64,000 nt of DNA from Croceicoccus sp. Ery15 (GTDB lineage: Bacteria > Pseudomonadota > Alphaproteobacteria > Sphingomonadales > Sphingomonadaceae), in assembly GCF_020985305.1 (NCBI RefSeq), contig NZ_CP087588.1, positions 930,001-994,000 on the forward strand, written 5' to 3'. The notes below the pieces were generated by a model that searched no databases, was not told where the DNA came from, and saw only the letters and a list, made by a program, of their open reading frames with translations. Shown in pieces: positions 18,731-26,933 of this stretch (position 1 is the stretch's first letter; every line of letters begins with the position of its first letter). The translations under genes and the position numbers were made by a program.

Positions 18731-19080
18731 TGCCTCGCCCCACACTTCGGACGATCTCATGGGTCAAGGCGGCGCGGAAGGATTTCGAGGCGTTTCCGTC
18801 CCGTACGATCGATCGGGCGCTTGATGCGCTGACGATTGTGGCCGATGTTGGCACGCCGGATGTGGCCAAGCCGTTGACTGGACTTGGTGCCGGTGTCTGG
18901 GAACTGGCAATCAAGGAGCGCGGCGATGCCTATCGCGTCGTTTATGCGCTGCAACTGGGCGACGATATCTGGGTGGTCCATGCCTTCCAGAAGAAATCGA
19001 CCAAGGGAATTTCGACGCCGCGTCACGAAATCGACCTCGTGCGCGAGCGGATCAAACGATTGAAGGAGATTCTGGCATGA
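18730..19080 (+). CDS. RelE/HigB-like toxin (phage Gp49-like family)
   Basis: A 116-residue basic protein of the Gp49/HigB type in the RelE superfamily. Typical features are ISWVKAARKDFEAFP, KPLTGLGAGVWELAIKERGDAYRVVYAL and VVHAFQKKSTKGISTPRHEIDL. Members cleave mRNA on the ribosome. It precedes its antitoxin, the usual HigBA order, with a 4-bp ATGA overlap. Transcription probably starts at the first base of the ATG (see promoter entry). Confidence 0.9.
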   Translation: MPRPTLRTISWVKAARKDFEAFPSRTIDRALDALTIVADVGTPDVAKPLTGLGAGVWELAIKERGDAYRVVYALQLGDDIWVVHAFQKKSTKGISTPRHEIDLVRERIKRLKEILA

Positions 19081-19421
19081 CCGACAAAACCGATGACATC
19101 GAGCTGGTGCGCGGGTCCGGCAATGTCTTTGCCGACTTCGACGCGCCCGACGCAGGCCTGCGCCAGCTTCGTGCGACGCTTGCCGCCGAAGTGATTAAAA
19201 CGCTCGACAAGGAGCGGCTGACCGTGCGCGACGCCGAGGCGCGCACCGGCATTGCGGCAGCCGATTTTTCGCGCATCCGCCAGGCCAAGCTCGACCGGTT
19301 CACGGTCGACCGCCTGATGCGCATCCTTGACCGGCTAAACCGCGATGTCCGGGTCAGGATTTCAGTCGCGCCGCGCGCCGCAAGCGGGAAGCGATCCGGC
19401 CCTTCGCATCTGGCTGCTTGA
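19077..19421 (+). CDS. XRE/HTH_37-type antitoxin of the HigB-like toxin
   Basis: A 114-residue helix-turn-helix protein. The DNA-binding part is LTVRDAEARTGIAAADFSRI followed by KLDRFTVDRLMRILDRL; the N-terminus VRGSGNVFADFDAPDAGLRQ is the usual opening of antitoxins of this subfamily. It neutralises the toxin and likely binds the ATTTG/CAAAT palindrome upstream. It is translationally coupled to the toxin. Confidence 0.9.
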   Translation: MTDKTDDIELVRGSGNVFADFDAPDAGLRQLRATLAAEVIKTLDKERLTVRDAEARTGIAAADFSRIRQAKLDRFTVDRLMRILDRLNRDVRVRISVAPRAASGKRSGPSHLAA

Positions 19422-19483
19422 GGTAGATCGATCCGAATAAGTCGCGGCCCGCCCGTGGGCGGGCCGCAAATCCGGCGCTCCTG

Positions 19484-19678
19484 TCAGAACATCTCCAGCT
19501 GATCGCGCATGGGATCCCAGAACCCAATATCCATCGGCTTTTGCACCCGGGGTGGCAGCATCGGCATATCCGCCCGGCATTGCAGCCGCTCTGCTAGAGA
19601 TACAGGCTGCACGCCGGGCATGGTGATCTGGTTCGGATCGGGTCCGGCGATGCGAACCGGCTGCTTTCGCCTAGACAT
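19484..19678 (-). CDS. Small conserved-looking protein of unknown function
   Basis: A 64-residue protein beginning MSRRKQPVRIAGPDPNQITM and ending PMRDQLEMF. It has no recognised domain. It is the last of three small minus-strand genes (62 aa, DUF3768, this one), 13 bp after the DUF3768 gene. The shared operon context with DUF3768 makes it plausible. Confidence 0.5.
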   Translation of the reverse strand: MSRRKQPVRIAGPDPNQITMPGVQPVSLAERLQCRADMPMLPPRVQKPMDIGFWDPMRDQLEMF

Positions 19679-19691
19679 AGGTCTGCCTCCC

Positions 19692-20075
19692 TCAATATTC
19701 GCTGGCCAGCATTATCGTGAGCACCCGCCGCGTAACGGCAGGATTGGCCGGCTCCTCACTGCCGAACTGCAAATCGCGGTCGTATGCATCGATCTTCCAG
19801 AACACGGTTTCGGCAGACCGCGTGGGTCGCGTCGTCGTCCAGCGACCTTCGCCATCCCGATAGATCGCCCCGAAATCGCGCTCGCCATAAGGATCATTGT
19901 CCGGCGTGAAGGCGTCGAAGGTTTCGACCAGCTCGCGCACACGCGACTGATCTTGCTCGGGCAAGGCCCGGAACCCCTCGGTTGCCACGGCAACGCAGGC
20001 CAGGCCCATCGCCTGCCGGGCCCTATCATTGAGCCGGGCAATCCGGTCGCTGCGGGAGAGGGTGTCAGCACTCAT
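19692..20075 (-). CDS. DUF3768 domain protein
   Basis: A 127-residue protein starting MSADTLSRSDRIARLNDRAR. The pattern DNDPYGERDFGAIYRDGEGRW followed by VFWKIDAYDRDLQFGSEEPA is characteristic of DUF3768, a family common on plasmids and integrative elements of Alphaproteobacteria. Function is unknown. GGAGGG lies upstream of the ATG at 20075, which overlaps the preceding stop by 4 bp (ATGA). Confidence 0.82.
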   Translation of the reverse strand: MSADTLSRSDRIARLNDRARQAMGLACVAVATEGFRALPEQDQSRVRELVETFDAFTPDNDPYGERDFGAIYRDGEGRWTTTRPTRSAETVFWKIDAYDRDLQFGSEEPANPAVTRRVLTIMLASEY

Positions 20076-20260
20076 TGCACTGCCCTCCCGCCGCATTCGC
20101 AGATGTGAACCAGCTCGCCGAAATCTTCCCGCTCGCCCAGTTCCTCGGCAAGCCGCCGCACTGTCCCGAACGGCAAGCCGTTCTCGTTTGCCAGCATCCG
20201 CAACCAGTCCTCGCGGCATTCGGCCCCGCAAGCCCGGTAGTTCAAGATTTGATCGTCCAT
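20072..20260 (-). CDS. Small protein, partner of the DUF3768 gene
   Basis: A 62-residue protein starting MDDQILNYRACGAECREDWL and ending ICECGGRAVQ. Four cysteines in two groups could bind a metal. The central NENGLPFGTVRRLAEELGEREDF looks helical. The gene overlaps the DUF3768 start by 4 bp, so the pair is co-translated. No family name is assigned. Confidence 0.6.
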   Translation of the reverse strand: MDDQILNYRACGAECREDWLRMLANENGLPFGTVRRLAEELGEREDFGELVHICECGGRAVQ

Positions 20261-20780
20261 CTGCCTAACTCCTTCCGGAAAAGCCGCATCCGACACGCGG
20301 CATGCGGCCTGCCTTCCGGCGAGGATGGGAGGGGGAGGGAAAACCGGAATCGATGCCCTGGCGCGGGCCAGCGGGCAAAGCCCGCCACACGGGGGTGTCT
20401 ATTTCCGGTTTCGGGAACGAGAGGGCAAAGCCTTTGGTGTTCCCGCCAGGGATCGCCCAGCGATCCAGAGAAAATCGGCACCCTTGCAACGGCGCGAAGC
20501 CGACGGAGGTCCTGCGCGCGCGATCAGTGCGCCAGCGGGCCTCCGGCAATGAGAGAGGCAAGAGTGCCTGCGGGTTAGCTCAGGAATACCGCGCCCTCAG
20601 GAAGCGCGAAGCGCGGGACAGAGCGCGTCCACCAGAAATTCCCGCTCTGCTTCGAACTGCTCCTGATCGTCACCCAGATGGGATGAAACCGCCACGCGGG
20701 TTCAGTCGAGCGCAGCGAGGTAGAGCAGGTTGCCCGAAGGGTAGCACAATTCTCATCGCATGAATTCCACGCCGTCTAAT
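20261..20780. other. 520-bp GC-rich block without a convincing gene
   Basis: A plus-strand open frame (20302-20763) is Arg/Gly/Pro-rich without domain-like patterning, and I do not accept it. The block contains the perfect hairpin GCGGGC-AAA-GCCCGC (20371-20385) and further partly repeated GC-rich words (GCGAAGCGCG near 20600). It sits between two minus-strand operons, so it should contain the promoter of the DUF3768 operon; an origin or transfer-related site cannot be excluded. Confidence 0.45.
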
Positions 20781-21833
20781 TCATTCCACCGAACGCAAGA
20801 CAGGTGATTGTCTCAATGGAGGCGAAATCGAACCGACCAAGCCAAATAGCAGGCTCTCAAGCTCACTGTCCGGAAGTAGAAGTTCCTTGGCAATATGCGA
20901 ACGGGACAATCCATCTTTCCAAAGGTCTGTGAGCACCATTTGCCAAACCACTGATCTTTCCGGGGCAATCCCGTCTGGCTCCGACGACCGATAGAGTCGA
21001 TTGACCTGAATATACTGCCATTCCGTCATTAGACCGAGTTTGTTGAGCCGGTAGGCGAGGGCGACTGCGGCCACACCCCAGCGCTTCTTCGCACTGACGA
21101 TCTGCTCAACGCTGGAAACATACGGAATAGTGGACAGGAGGTCTGCCTGCGGCATCAGAAAAGCAGAAGCAAAGTTGTTAGCTTCCGCCTCCGCTTCACG
21201 GCCTTGGGGCGCGCCGTGACGGTGCAGAACGAGGTGACCTAATTCATGCGCGGCATCGAAACGGCTTCGCTCGCTCGACTTGTAAGTGTTCAGAAAGACG
21301 AATGGCTCGTTGCCACGCCAGCATGAAAACGCATCGACATTCTTGGTATCCTCCGCAAGAGAAAATACGCGAACGCCCTTAGTTTCCAGCAGTTTGATCA
21401 TATGGGCAACCGGCTTTTCACCCATAGCCCAATGTTGTCGCAGCATGCGCGCCGCAGAGGCTGGACTGCGCTCGTGCCCCAGGTCGAGGATATCCGGTTC
21501 TGGAAGCGTGAAATGCGAATGAACCCAATCCATGACCTCGAATGCCAAAGAGCCAGCCGCCAATGCAGCATCGCGCTCGCGAGCTGTCATGCCGGTCAGA
21601 CTGCGAAAGCTGGCAGCTGACTTATCGATTGGATCGAAATCATCCTGCTCGAAAAATTCACGGGGGTAGCCGAGTGCCGCCACAAGAGCGACAACCGTCG
21701 CTTCATCCGGCACTTGTTGCCTGTTGACGATGCGAGAATACGTCACGGGCGCGATGCCCGCACGTTCGGCGAGCACCTTCGCAGTGTACCGGCGCCGCTT
21801 GCGGGCCAGTTCGAGCCGTTCTATATTGAACAT
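20781..21833 (-). CDS. XRE helix-turn-helix / ImmA-IrrE zinc peptidase protein
   Basis: A 350-residue two-domain protein. Residues 5-60 form an XRE-type helix-turn-helix (LARKRRRYTAKVLAERAGIA), and the second domain is an M78 peptidase with the zinc motif HELGH (196-200) and downstream EAEANNFASAFLMP, which supplies the third ligand. Such proteins both bind DNA and cleave repressors; ImmA of ICEBs1 is the known example. The start MFNIERLELA at 21833 is 2 bp after the previous stop. It ends the seven-gene minus-strand run and is a candidate regulator or damage sensor for it. Confidence 0.85.
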   Translation of the reverse strand: MFNIERLELARKRRRYTAKVLAERAGIAPVTYSRIVNRQQVPDEATVVALVAALGYPREFFEQDDFDPIDKSAASFRSLTGMTARERDAALAAGSLAFEVMDWVHSHFTLPEPDILDLGHERSPASAARMLRQHWAMGEKPVAHMIKLLETKGVRVFSLAEDTKNVDAFSCWRGNEPFVFLNTYKSSERSRFDAAHELGHLVLHRHGAPQGREAEAEANNFASAFLMPQADLLSTIPYVSSVEQIVSAKKRWGVAAVALAYRLNKLGLMTEWQYIQVNRLYRSSEPDGIAPERSVVWQMVLTDLWKDGLSRSHIAKELLLPDSELESLLFGLVGSISPPLRQSPVLRSVE

Positions 21834-21835
21834 AA

Positions 21836-22483
21836 CTACCGTTTGCGAATGACGACAGGCTCGAAATCCACAGCATCGGAATCGTCGTGGGTTCCAAGCC
21901 GAATGCGTTCCCACTCGCCCTTCTTCACGATGAAAATTCGCTCGATAAAACCCTTGAAATTGCCGCCGGAGACGCCGGAGGCCAGCGAAAGCTCGGCACG
22001 AACGTCATCGCCGTTGACCGAGACACAGAAGAACCACATTCCCGTATTGATCGGCCCCGCTTTCGGCGTGGCCGAGCGGTCCAGTTCTTCCTTTCTGAAA
22101 AGGGAAAGCTGCGCTTCTTCAATCGCACGTTCCGCGCCAGCGCCCTTACCAGAAATGGCCAGAGGCGAGTGATCAACGGAAGCTGCAAGATCGACGCTCT
22201 GATAGCTGATGGTCAGGCGGCGTTCGGGATGGCGCACCAGTTCGATGTTGTCTTTGCGATCCAGATGCCAGCCGCGCGTGCGAAACAGGGCGCGGACATT
22301 GCGGGTTCCGTGGATATATGCGAACTGGCCCGCTGCCGTGAGAGGATCATTCTCGACCGCGTCGGCACGTGCACCCACCACTTCCTTGACGATTTGAATC
22401 AATTGGTCGCGGGTCACACCAAAGGTTTCGCTGAGGCGGCCATCAACCGACCATTCCTCGTCAAAGATACGCGCAACGTCCAT
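21836..22483 (-). CDS. Protein of unknown function, paired with the XRE-ImmA gene
   Basis: A 215-residue soluble protein. ATG at 22483 is chosen since GAGGG lies 6 nt upstream; a GTG at 22513 is an alternative. Residues 1-50 look helical (EWSVDGRLSETFGVTRDQLI), the rest is mixed, with an EEAQLSLFRKEELDR helix and WFFCVSVNGDDVRAELSLASG strands. I recognise no family. It is 2 bp before the XRE-ImmA gene, which indicates joint function, for example as protease substrate or inhibitor; that is inference only. Confidence 0.6.
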   Translation of the reverse strand: MDVARIFDEEWSVDGRLSETFGVTRDQLIQIVKEVVGARADAVENDPLTAAGQFAYIHGTRNVRALFRTRGWHLDRKDNIELVRHPERRLTISYQSVDLAASVDHSPLAISGKGAGAERAIEEAQLSLFRKEELDRSATPKAGPINTGMWFFCVSVNGDDVRAELSLASGVSGGNFKGFIERIFIVKKGEWERIRLGTHDDSDAVDFEPVVIRKR

Positions 22484-22567
22484 GATTCGACCCTCGATAA
22501 GATTTTCGACCACAAACGTGGCAGAAAAAATTATCGCCGTCTAGTCCCGCGTTGTCCAACTCGATTA

Positions 22568-24319
22568 TTATTCCTGCTCAATCGTAAGCACCCCTTGGAT
22601 GCGAGTTCGTAGGCGCTCGCGGCGCTCCGAATGAAATTGTTCAAAGCCTTCGAGCGCTTCGGGCACATCGCCAAGATCGTGGATGGCGCAATAGTGCGCT
22701 CGGTCACCAGCGTTTGGATAGTGATCCGCGAGCCATTCGCCGGGCAACTTGTCGCGCTTCTCTGTATTCGCTGTGCCTTCGAGCAATTGTAGATTTGGCA
22801 GCTCGTTTGCCATTCGGGAGAGATTCTCGATCCTGTCTTCGTCAATGCCTGCTTTGCGGAGCTTGGCGGCCGTGAACCGCGAAATGGGAAATACGTGGTC
22901 CATGTGGAACTGGTTTCGCAAATCGACGAACGGAAACAGCATTGAGAGCAGTGCGAACATGCGTTTGTCGCCATACTGCATCGTGAGCATGTCTTCGACT
23001 TCCGCAGGCGAGAATGCGAGCGACTTTCCACGTGCATCCATGACTTGTTCGAGTTCCCGCGCGGGGAAGGACGTTTCACCCTTCTGCTGAATCACTTCGC
23101 GCAATGCGGTGAGGAACGTATCAAGGCCGCTGCCCCAGATTCCCGATGCTTTCAGCAACGAGCGGGTCAGCCAGGAATGAATGACATTCCGGTCGGCGGC
23201 GAACTGGTTGCTGACGGCATAGTTCGCTGGGGCTCTACGGTGATAAAGGTAGTAGGCGATAGGCAGCAGGGCGCTGTCTGCACGAAGTGTCTGGCCGTTG
23301 AGGCCGAAGCTCGCCGCCAATTCCACAGTCCGGACCAAGGCAGCACGAATTTGCGGCCAGTTGCCTTCCAGCTTCTCCATGTTGGCTTGCGTGAAGTTCT
23401 CGACCTTGAAACCGACACTTGCGATGTCAGACAGCATCAGGCCGGCCTTCAATACAAAGTCCTGGCTCAGCGAAAAGCCAGTGCCAATTCTGTTGATCTC
23501 ATCGACAAGGCTGTGGATTTCAGATCGGGCATCCACCTTCTTCCACTGCGCAACTGCGATACTGAGCAGCAGGTCGGAATAGGAAAGCACTGTGCCACCG
23601 GAATTGAGGCGAATGAAGATGTTGAGCACCCGCTCAACGTCTTGGCTTTCTTCCTCATAGTAGAAGACCCTCTGGTCCACGTGGACAACCTGATGCAGCC
23701 GATCAAGGATTGTGTAGGCGCTATTGAGTGCATCGCCTTCGAGCTTTTTGGCAACCAGCCATGCAAGCATCGGCGGGCCGCCTTTCATCCCGAGAATCTC
23801 GGTCACGGGAAACCACAAGGCGGCTTCATCGCGCTCGACCTGTGCGTCATCGAGGAAACGGAAATCGTAAACCGCTCCTTCTTCGTCGGGTTCTAACGGA
23901 GCCAAGAGATTGAGGCGCAATGTCCTTTTCGGAAATGCGTCAGGGTTGGTCCACCATTTGCTCGGCAGCTTCATCGCCATCGAACCGCGCAGACCAATGT
24001 TTAGCGCGGTCAGCCGCTGCTGCCCGTCCAGAACGGCGGTGACCGTCTGGTCATGCAATGTCGGCAGTTCCGGGCAATGGGCGGCATCACGCTGATGGTA
24101 GTTCAGCACGAAGTCGTAGAATTTGAAGCTGCCGCTTGTCTCAGGCTTCACAGTCCAGAACAGAAAGGTGCCGAAAGGGTAGCCTTGCATAAGGCTGTCA
24201 AACAGACGCTCGATCTGCTCGGGCTTCCACACGAATTCGCGTTGGATCGCCGGAAGCACGTAGGATTTCTGCTGGATCTTCTCCAGCGCTGCAGCAATCG
24301 TTCCCCCGGGCTTGTACAT
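22568..24319 (-). CDS. DUF262 / HNH nuclease protein (GmrSD-like)
   Basis: A 583-residue protein. The N-terminal DUF262 ParB-like NTPase region has PAIQREFVWKPEQIERLFDS (residues 23-42) and DGQQR (98-102). The C-terminal part carries an HNH/DUF1524-type nuclease: HMDHVFPIS (472-480) and NLQLLEGTANTEK (509-521). This domain pair is that of GmrSD/BrxU-type enzymes that cut modified phage DNA using nucleotide hydrolysis. The gene is 55 bp after the helicase gene and 84 bp before the next gene on the same strand. Whether it acts alone as a type IV enzyme or as part of the neighbouring methylase/helicase system cannot be told from sequence. Confidence 0.88.
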   Translation of the reverse strand: MYKPGGTIAAALEKIQQKSYVLPAIQREFVWKPEQIERLFDSLMQGYPFGTFLFWTVKPETSGSFKFYDFVLNYHQRDAAHCPELPTLHDQTVTAVLDGQQRLTALNIGLRGSMAMKLPSKWWTNPDAFPKRTLRLNLLAPLEPDEEGAVYDFRFLDDAQVERDEAALWFPVTEILGMKGGPPMLAWLVAKKLEGDALNSAYTILDRLHQVVHVDQRVFYYEEESQDVERVLNIFIRLNSGGTVLSYSDLLLSIAVAQWKKVDARSEIHSLVDEINRIGTGFSLSQDFVLKAGLMLSDIASVGFKVENFTQANMEKLEGNWPQIRAALVRTVELAASFGLNGQTLRADSALLPIAYYLYHRRAPANYAVSNQFAADRNVIHSWLTRSLLKASGIWGSGLDTFLTALREVIQQKGETSFPARELEQVMDARGKSLAFSPAEVEDMLTMQYGDKRMFALLSMLFPFVDLRNQFHMDHVFPISRFTAAKLRKAGIDEDRIENLSRMANELPNLQLLEGTANTEKRDKLPGEWLADHYPNAGDRAHYCAIHDLGDVPEALEGFEQFHSERRERLRTRIQGVLTIEQE

Positions 24320-24374
24320 TCATTTCCCCCAATACTCGCCGGACGTTGCATCCTGCGCTCCCAGCCATTTCCGA

Positions 24375-26933
24375 CTAAGAATCAAATTCCTTCGCAACCA
24401 CAGTGTCATACAGGCCATAATGCGTCAGCCCTTCGTGGCTCTCGATGCCGGTATAGCGAAGCGACGCATCCTCGTAGCGGCGGAACGCGAACACCGCTTC
24501 GTTCATCCGCTCGGTGTTGAAGACGCGAAGGCGAACCAGCAGGTGGAAATCCGCTACAGTCAGGCCGGTGACTGCATGAAACAGGTCCGGTTCCAACTTG
24601 GTAATCACGTCCTGTAGCTTGTTCTCGCGGAAATCTGTGAGATACATGAAGGCCGGGATGCGGGTGGCGAACTTTATCAGCTTTTCCTGAACCAGCTTGC
24701 GCTTGGATTTGAATTCCTTTTCCTCGGCGGTCAGTTCTTTCTTCTCTTTCGGGGTCAGTTCCCCGTCATTGGCTTTGGCCTTGTCCTTGATGTCCTTGAT
24801 TTTCTCGCTCTTGTTGATGATCGTCTCGATGATGTTGTCGCCCAAGGCGCGCCAACCTTCGATCCGCTCAACAGCGGCCATCGCTTCGGGGTTTTCGAGA
24901 ACGCGGCGCAACGTGTCGTTGTCCACGTTCACCAGCATGGCCGATTCCCATTTGCGGGCTAGCAGGGTCGCGGACGTTCCCGCCATCGCAATGTCAAGGA
25001 TGCCGCCCGCGTCGATCTGCATCATCTTCGCGCCGTCATAGGCGAGCACGGGCAGGAACGAGACAAGCTCCTTCACCGCGTTTTCCGGGTTCGCTTCTCC
25101 CGGCGAAAGCCCGATGCCGTATTCCGACAATTGCCGCAGCGCCCTAGTCGGGGCGAAATCGAACACGAAACAGACCGGCTTGATGATCTCTTCCTCGTTC
25201 GGATTGTCCCCGTTGGGATTCTTGATCGACCAGGGCGACTGCACCCGAAACGCCGCCTGAAAATACGTCTCCGGCGATTGAAGATTGCGCAGCATCAGGA
25301 TCGATGACCATTGCTTGACCGTAACCCCGGTGGTCAGCTTGCCGCAGGAAAGCGTGATGGTCTTGGTGTCGAACCCGCTGCCAACTTTGTCCCGAACCGG
25401 CGGCAAGGCATCGAGGCCTATGCCCGCAGATGCGCCTGCCGCCACGATCACCTGATAATCGTGCCAGAACGTATTGTGCTTCTCTTCCAGCAAATTCGCC
25501 ATCGCGTGGCAGGCCGCGACATTGGGCAGAAACCAGAAGCTGTGCTGCAAGTGAGGCAGAAGCCGCGTGTCCGAATAGGGCCACGGCGGGACAACGCCGG
25601 TTTTGATACTGTCGAATGATCGCGGTGCATCGGGCGAGTTACGAATGACGTTGAGCCATTTCTGCACCTCGTCCTTGTGCTTGAACTGCGCAAGAACGCC
25701 CGTGCCGTTCGCCGCGAAAAACTCATTGAGGTCAAATTCGTCCAGCTCGCCGCCACTGGCGATATGGGTAATCTCCGGCGGCATCTGGTAGGTCAGCAAG
25801 TGCATTTGCGGCAACGCGCCGTAGGGATTGCGCTGCCCCGGATGCTGCGCAGCAAATTCTTCCTTGGCTCGCTGCTCGTCGGTGTAGGTCCAGTTGAATA
25901 TCTGTTCCTCAATGAACTCGCCCGTAGCCAGCGCCTTGAAAGGGGTGCCGGAAAGGTAGAGGTAAGCCCGCGTGGTGATCGGCAAAAAATCGGTTTCGCT
26001 TTCCGACATGACGCCAAGGTCTTCGTTCACATCGTCAAGACCATTGGCATACTCGGTCTTGGCTGCTTCCTTGGCAATCGAAGCATCCTCGCCCTCGAAA
26101 AGCTCCTTGGCCGTCTCGCGCCATGCGCCGAAATGATATTCGTCCAACACGACCAAATCCCAGTTGATCGTGTGGAGCCATTCGTTGCGGGCTTTGATAT
26201 TCCCGGCTTTGTCGCGCCCCAGCAGGTCTTGGAACGAGCCGAAATAGACCACCGGCTTGTCACCATCGATCTGGCTCGGATCACGCCCGGAATTGCGGGA
26301 GAGATACTGCCACCCGTCAAAATCGACATGGGATTCAAGGTCAGTCTGCCACGCATCTTCGACGGCAGGCTTGAAGGTCAGCACCAGCACCCGTTTCGCC
26401 CCAAGTTTCTTGGCAAGCTGATAGCTGGTGAAGGTCTTGCCGAAACGCATCTTGGCGTTCCACAGGAAGCGGGGAACGGCATTGGCATCCTGCTGCCAGC
26501 GCGAATGGTAATAGGCGTAAGTTTGCTCGACCGCTTCCAACTGCTCCTTGCGCGGCGGAAAATCCTCGTGATGCGTGCCGGTGAATTGTTGTCCGCTGCG
26601 CAGTTCGGTCAGCACGGTTTTCACATCGGCCAGCGAACATCGCATCCATTCAAGCTGCGGATTGGCAAAGCCCTTGCGCCTGAGCGCATCGCGCACGGCA
26701 TGATCGGTGATGATTGACCCGTCATCGGCCTCGCCGGGTTCGTCGAGTTCGATGGTGTAATTGGCAATCGCCGCCGTCTTTAACTGCTCGGCCACGCGCT
26801 GCTTTACATCGCGCGTGGTCTGTCCAACCTTGAGCAGCCCGTCATGCGCCTCATCCGCGATGGAGTAGGCATAGATGCGCGGGCGCACATCGGGTTTCGG
26901 AGTAAGGATTTCCTCGATTGAAGGCCTATTCAT
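24375..26933 (-). CDS. GIY-YIG nuclease / DEAD-like helicase fusion, restriction subunit
   Basis: An 852-residue fusion. Residues 19-50 contain a GIY-YIG/T5orf172-like core (RIYAYSI, LLKVGQTTRDVKQR). A superfamily 2 helicase follows, with Walker A-like KMRFGKTF (161-168), DEYH (264-267), SGTPF (328-332) and a late QAAFRVQSPW motif VI. A Lys/Glu-rich helical segment (KIKDIKDKAKANDGELTPKE) lies near residue 720. It is probably the translocating nuclease of a restriction-type system, with the methylase genes next to it supplying specificity. The start overlaps the upstream methylase stop by 8 bp. The catalytic Glu of GIY-YIG is not identified with certainty. Confidence 0.85.
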   Translation of the reverse strand: MNRPSIEEILTPKPDVRPRIYAYSIADEAHDGLLKVGQTTRDVKQRVAEQLKTAAIANYTIELDEPGEADDGSIITDHAVRDALRRKGFANPQLEWMRCSLADVKTVLTELRSGQQFTGTHHEDFPPRKEQLEAVEQTYAYYHSRWQQDANAVPRFLWNAKMRFGKTFTSYQLAKKLGAKRVLVLTFKPAVEDAWQTDLESHVDFDGWQYLSRNSGRDPSQIDGDKPVVYFGSFQDLLGRDKAGNIKARNEWLHTINWDLVVLDEYHFGAWRETAKELFEGEDASIAKEAAKTEYANGLDDVNEDLGVMSESETDFLPITTRAYLYLSGTPFKALATGEFIEEQIFNWTYTDEQRAKEEFAAQHPGQRNPYGALPQMHLLTYQMPPEITHIASGGELDEFDLNEFFAANGTGVLAQFKHKDEVQKWLNVIRNSPDAPRSFDSIKTGVVPPWPYSDTRLLPHLQHSFWFLPNVAACHAMANLLEEKHNTFWHDYQVIVAAGASAGIGLDALPPVRDKVGSGFDTKTITLSCGKLTTGVTVKQWSSILMLRNLQSPETYFQAAFRVQSPWSIKNPNGDNPNEEEIIKPVCFVFDFAPTRALRQLSEYGIGLSPGEANPENAVKELVSFLPVLAYDGAKMMQIDAGGILDIAMAGTSATLLARKWESAMLVNVDNDTLRRVLENPEAMAAVERIEGWRALGDNIIETIINKSEKIKDIKDKAKANDGELTPKEKKELTAEEKEFKSKRKLVQEKLIKFATRIPAFMYLTDFRENKLQDVITKLEPDLFHAVTGLTVADFHLLVRLRVFNTERMNEAVFAFRRYEDASLRYTGIESHEGLTHYGLYDTVVAKEFDS

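Noticed and set aside
20302..20763. A 153-codon plus-strand gene
   Set aside because: Arg/Gly/Pro-rich without regular secondary structure or start signal; probably non-coding.
25677..26717. Plus-strand open frame of 346 codons over the GIY-YIG helicase gene
   Set aside because: Antisense shadow; the minus-strand product has all helicase motifs.
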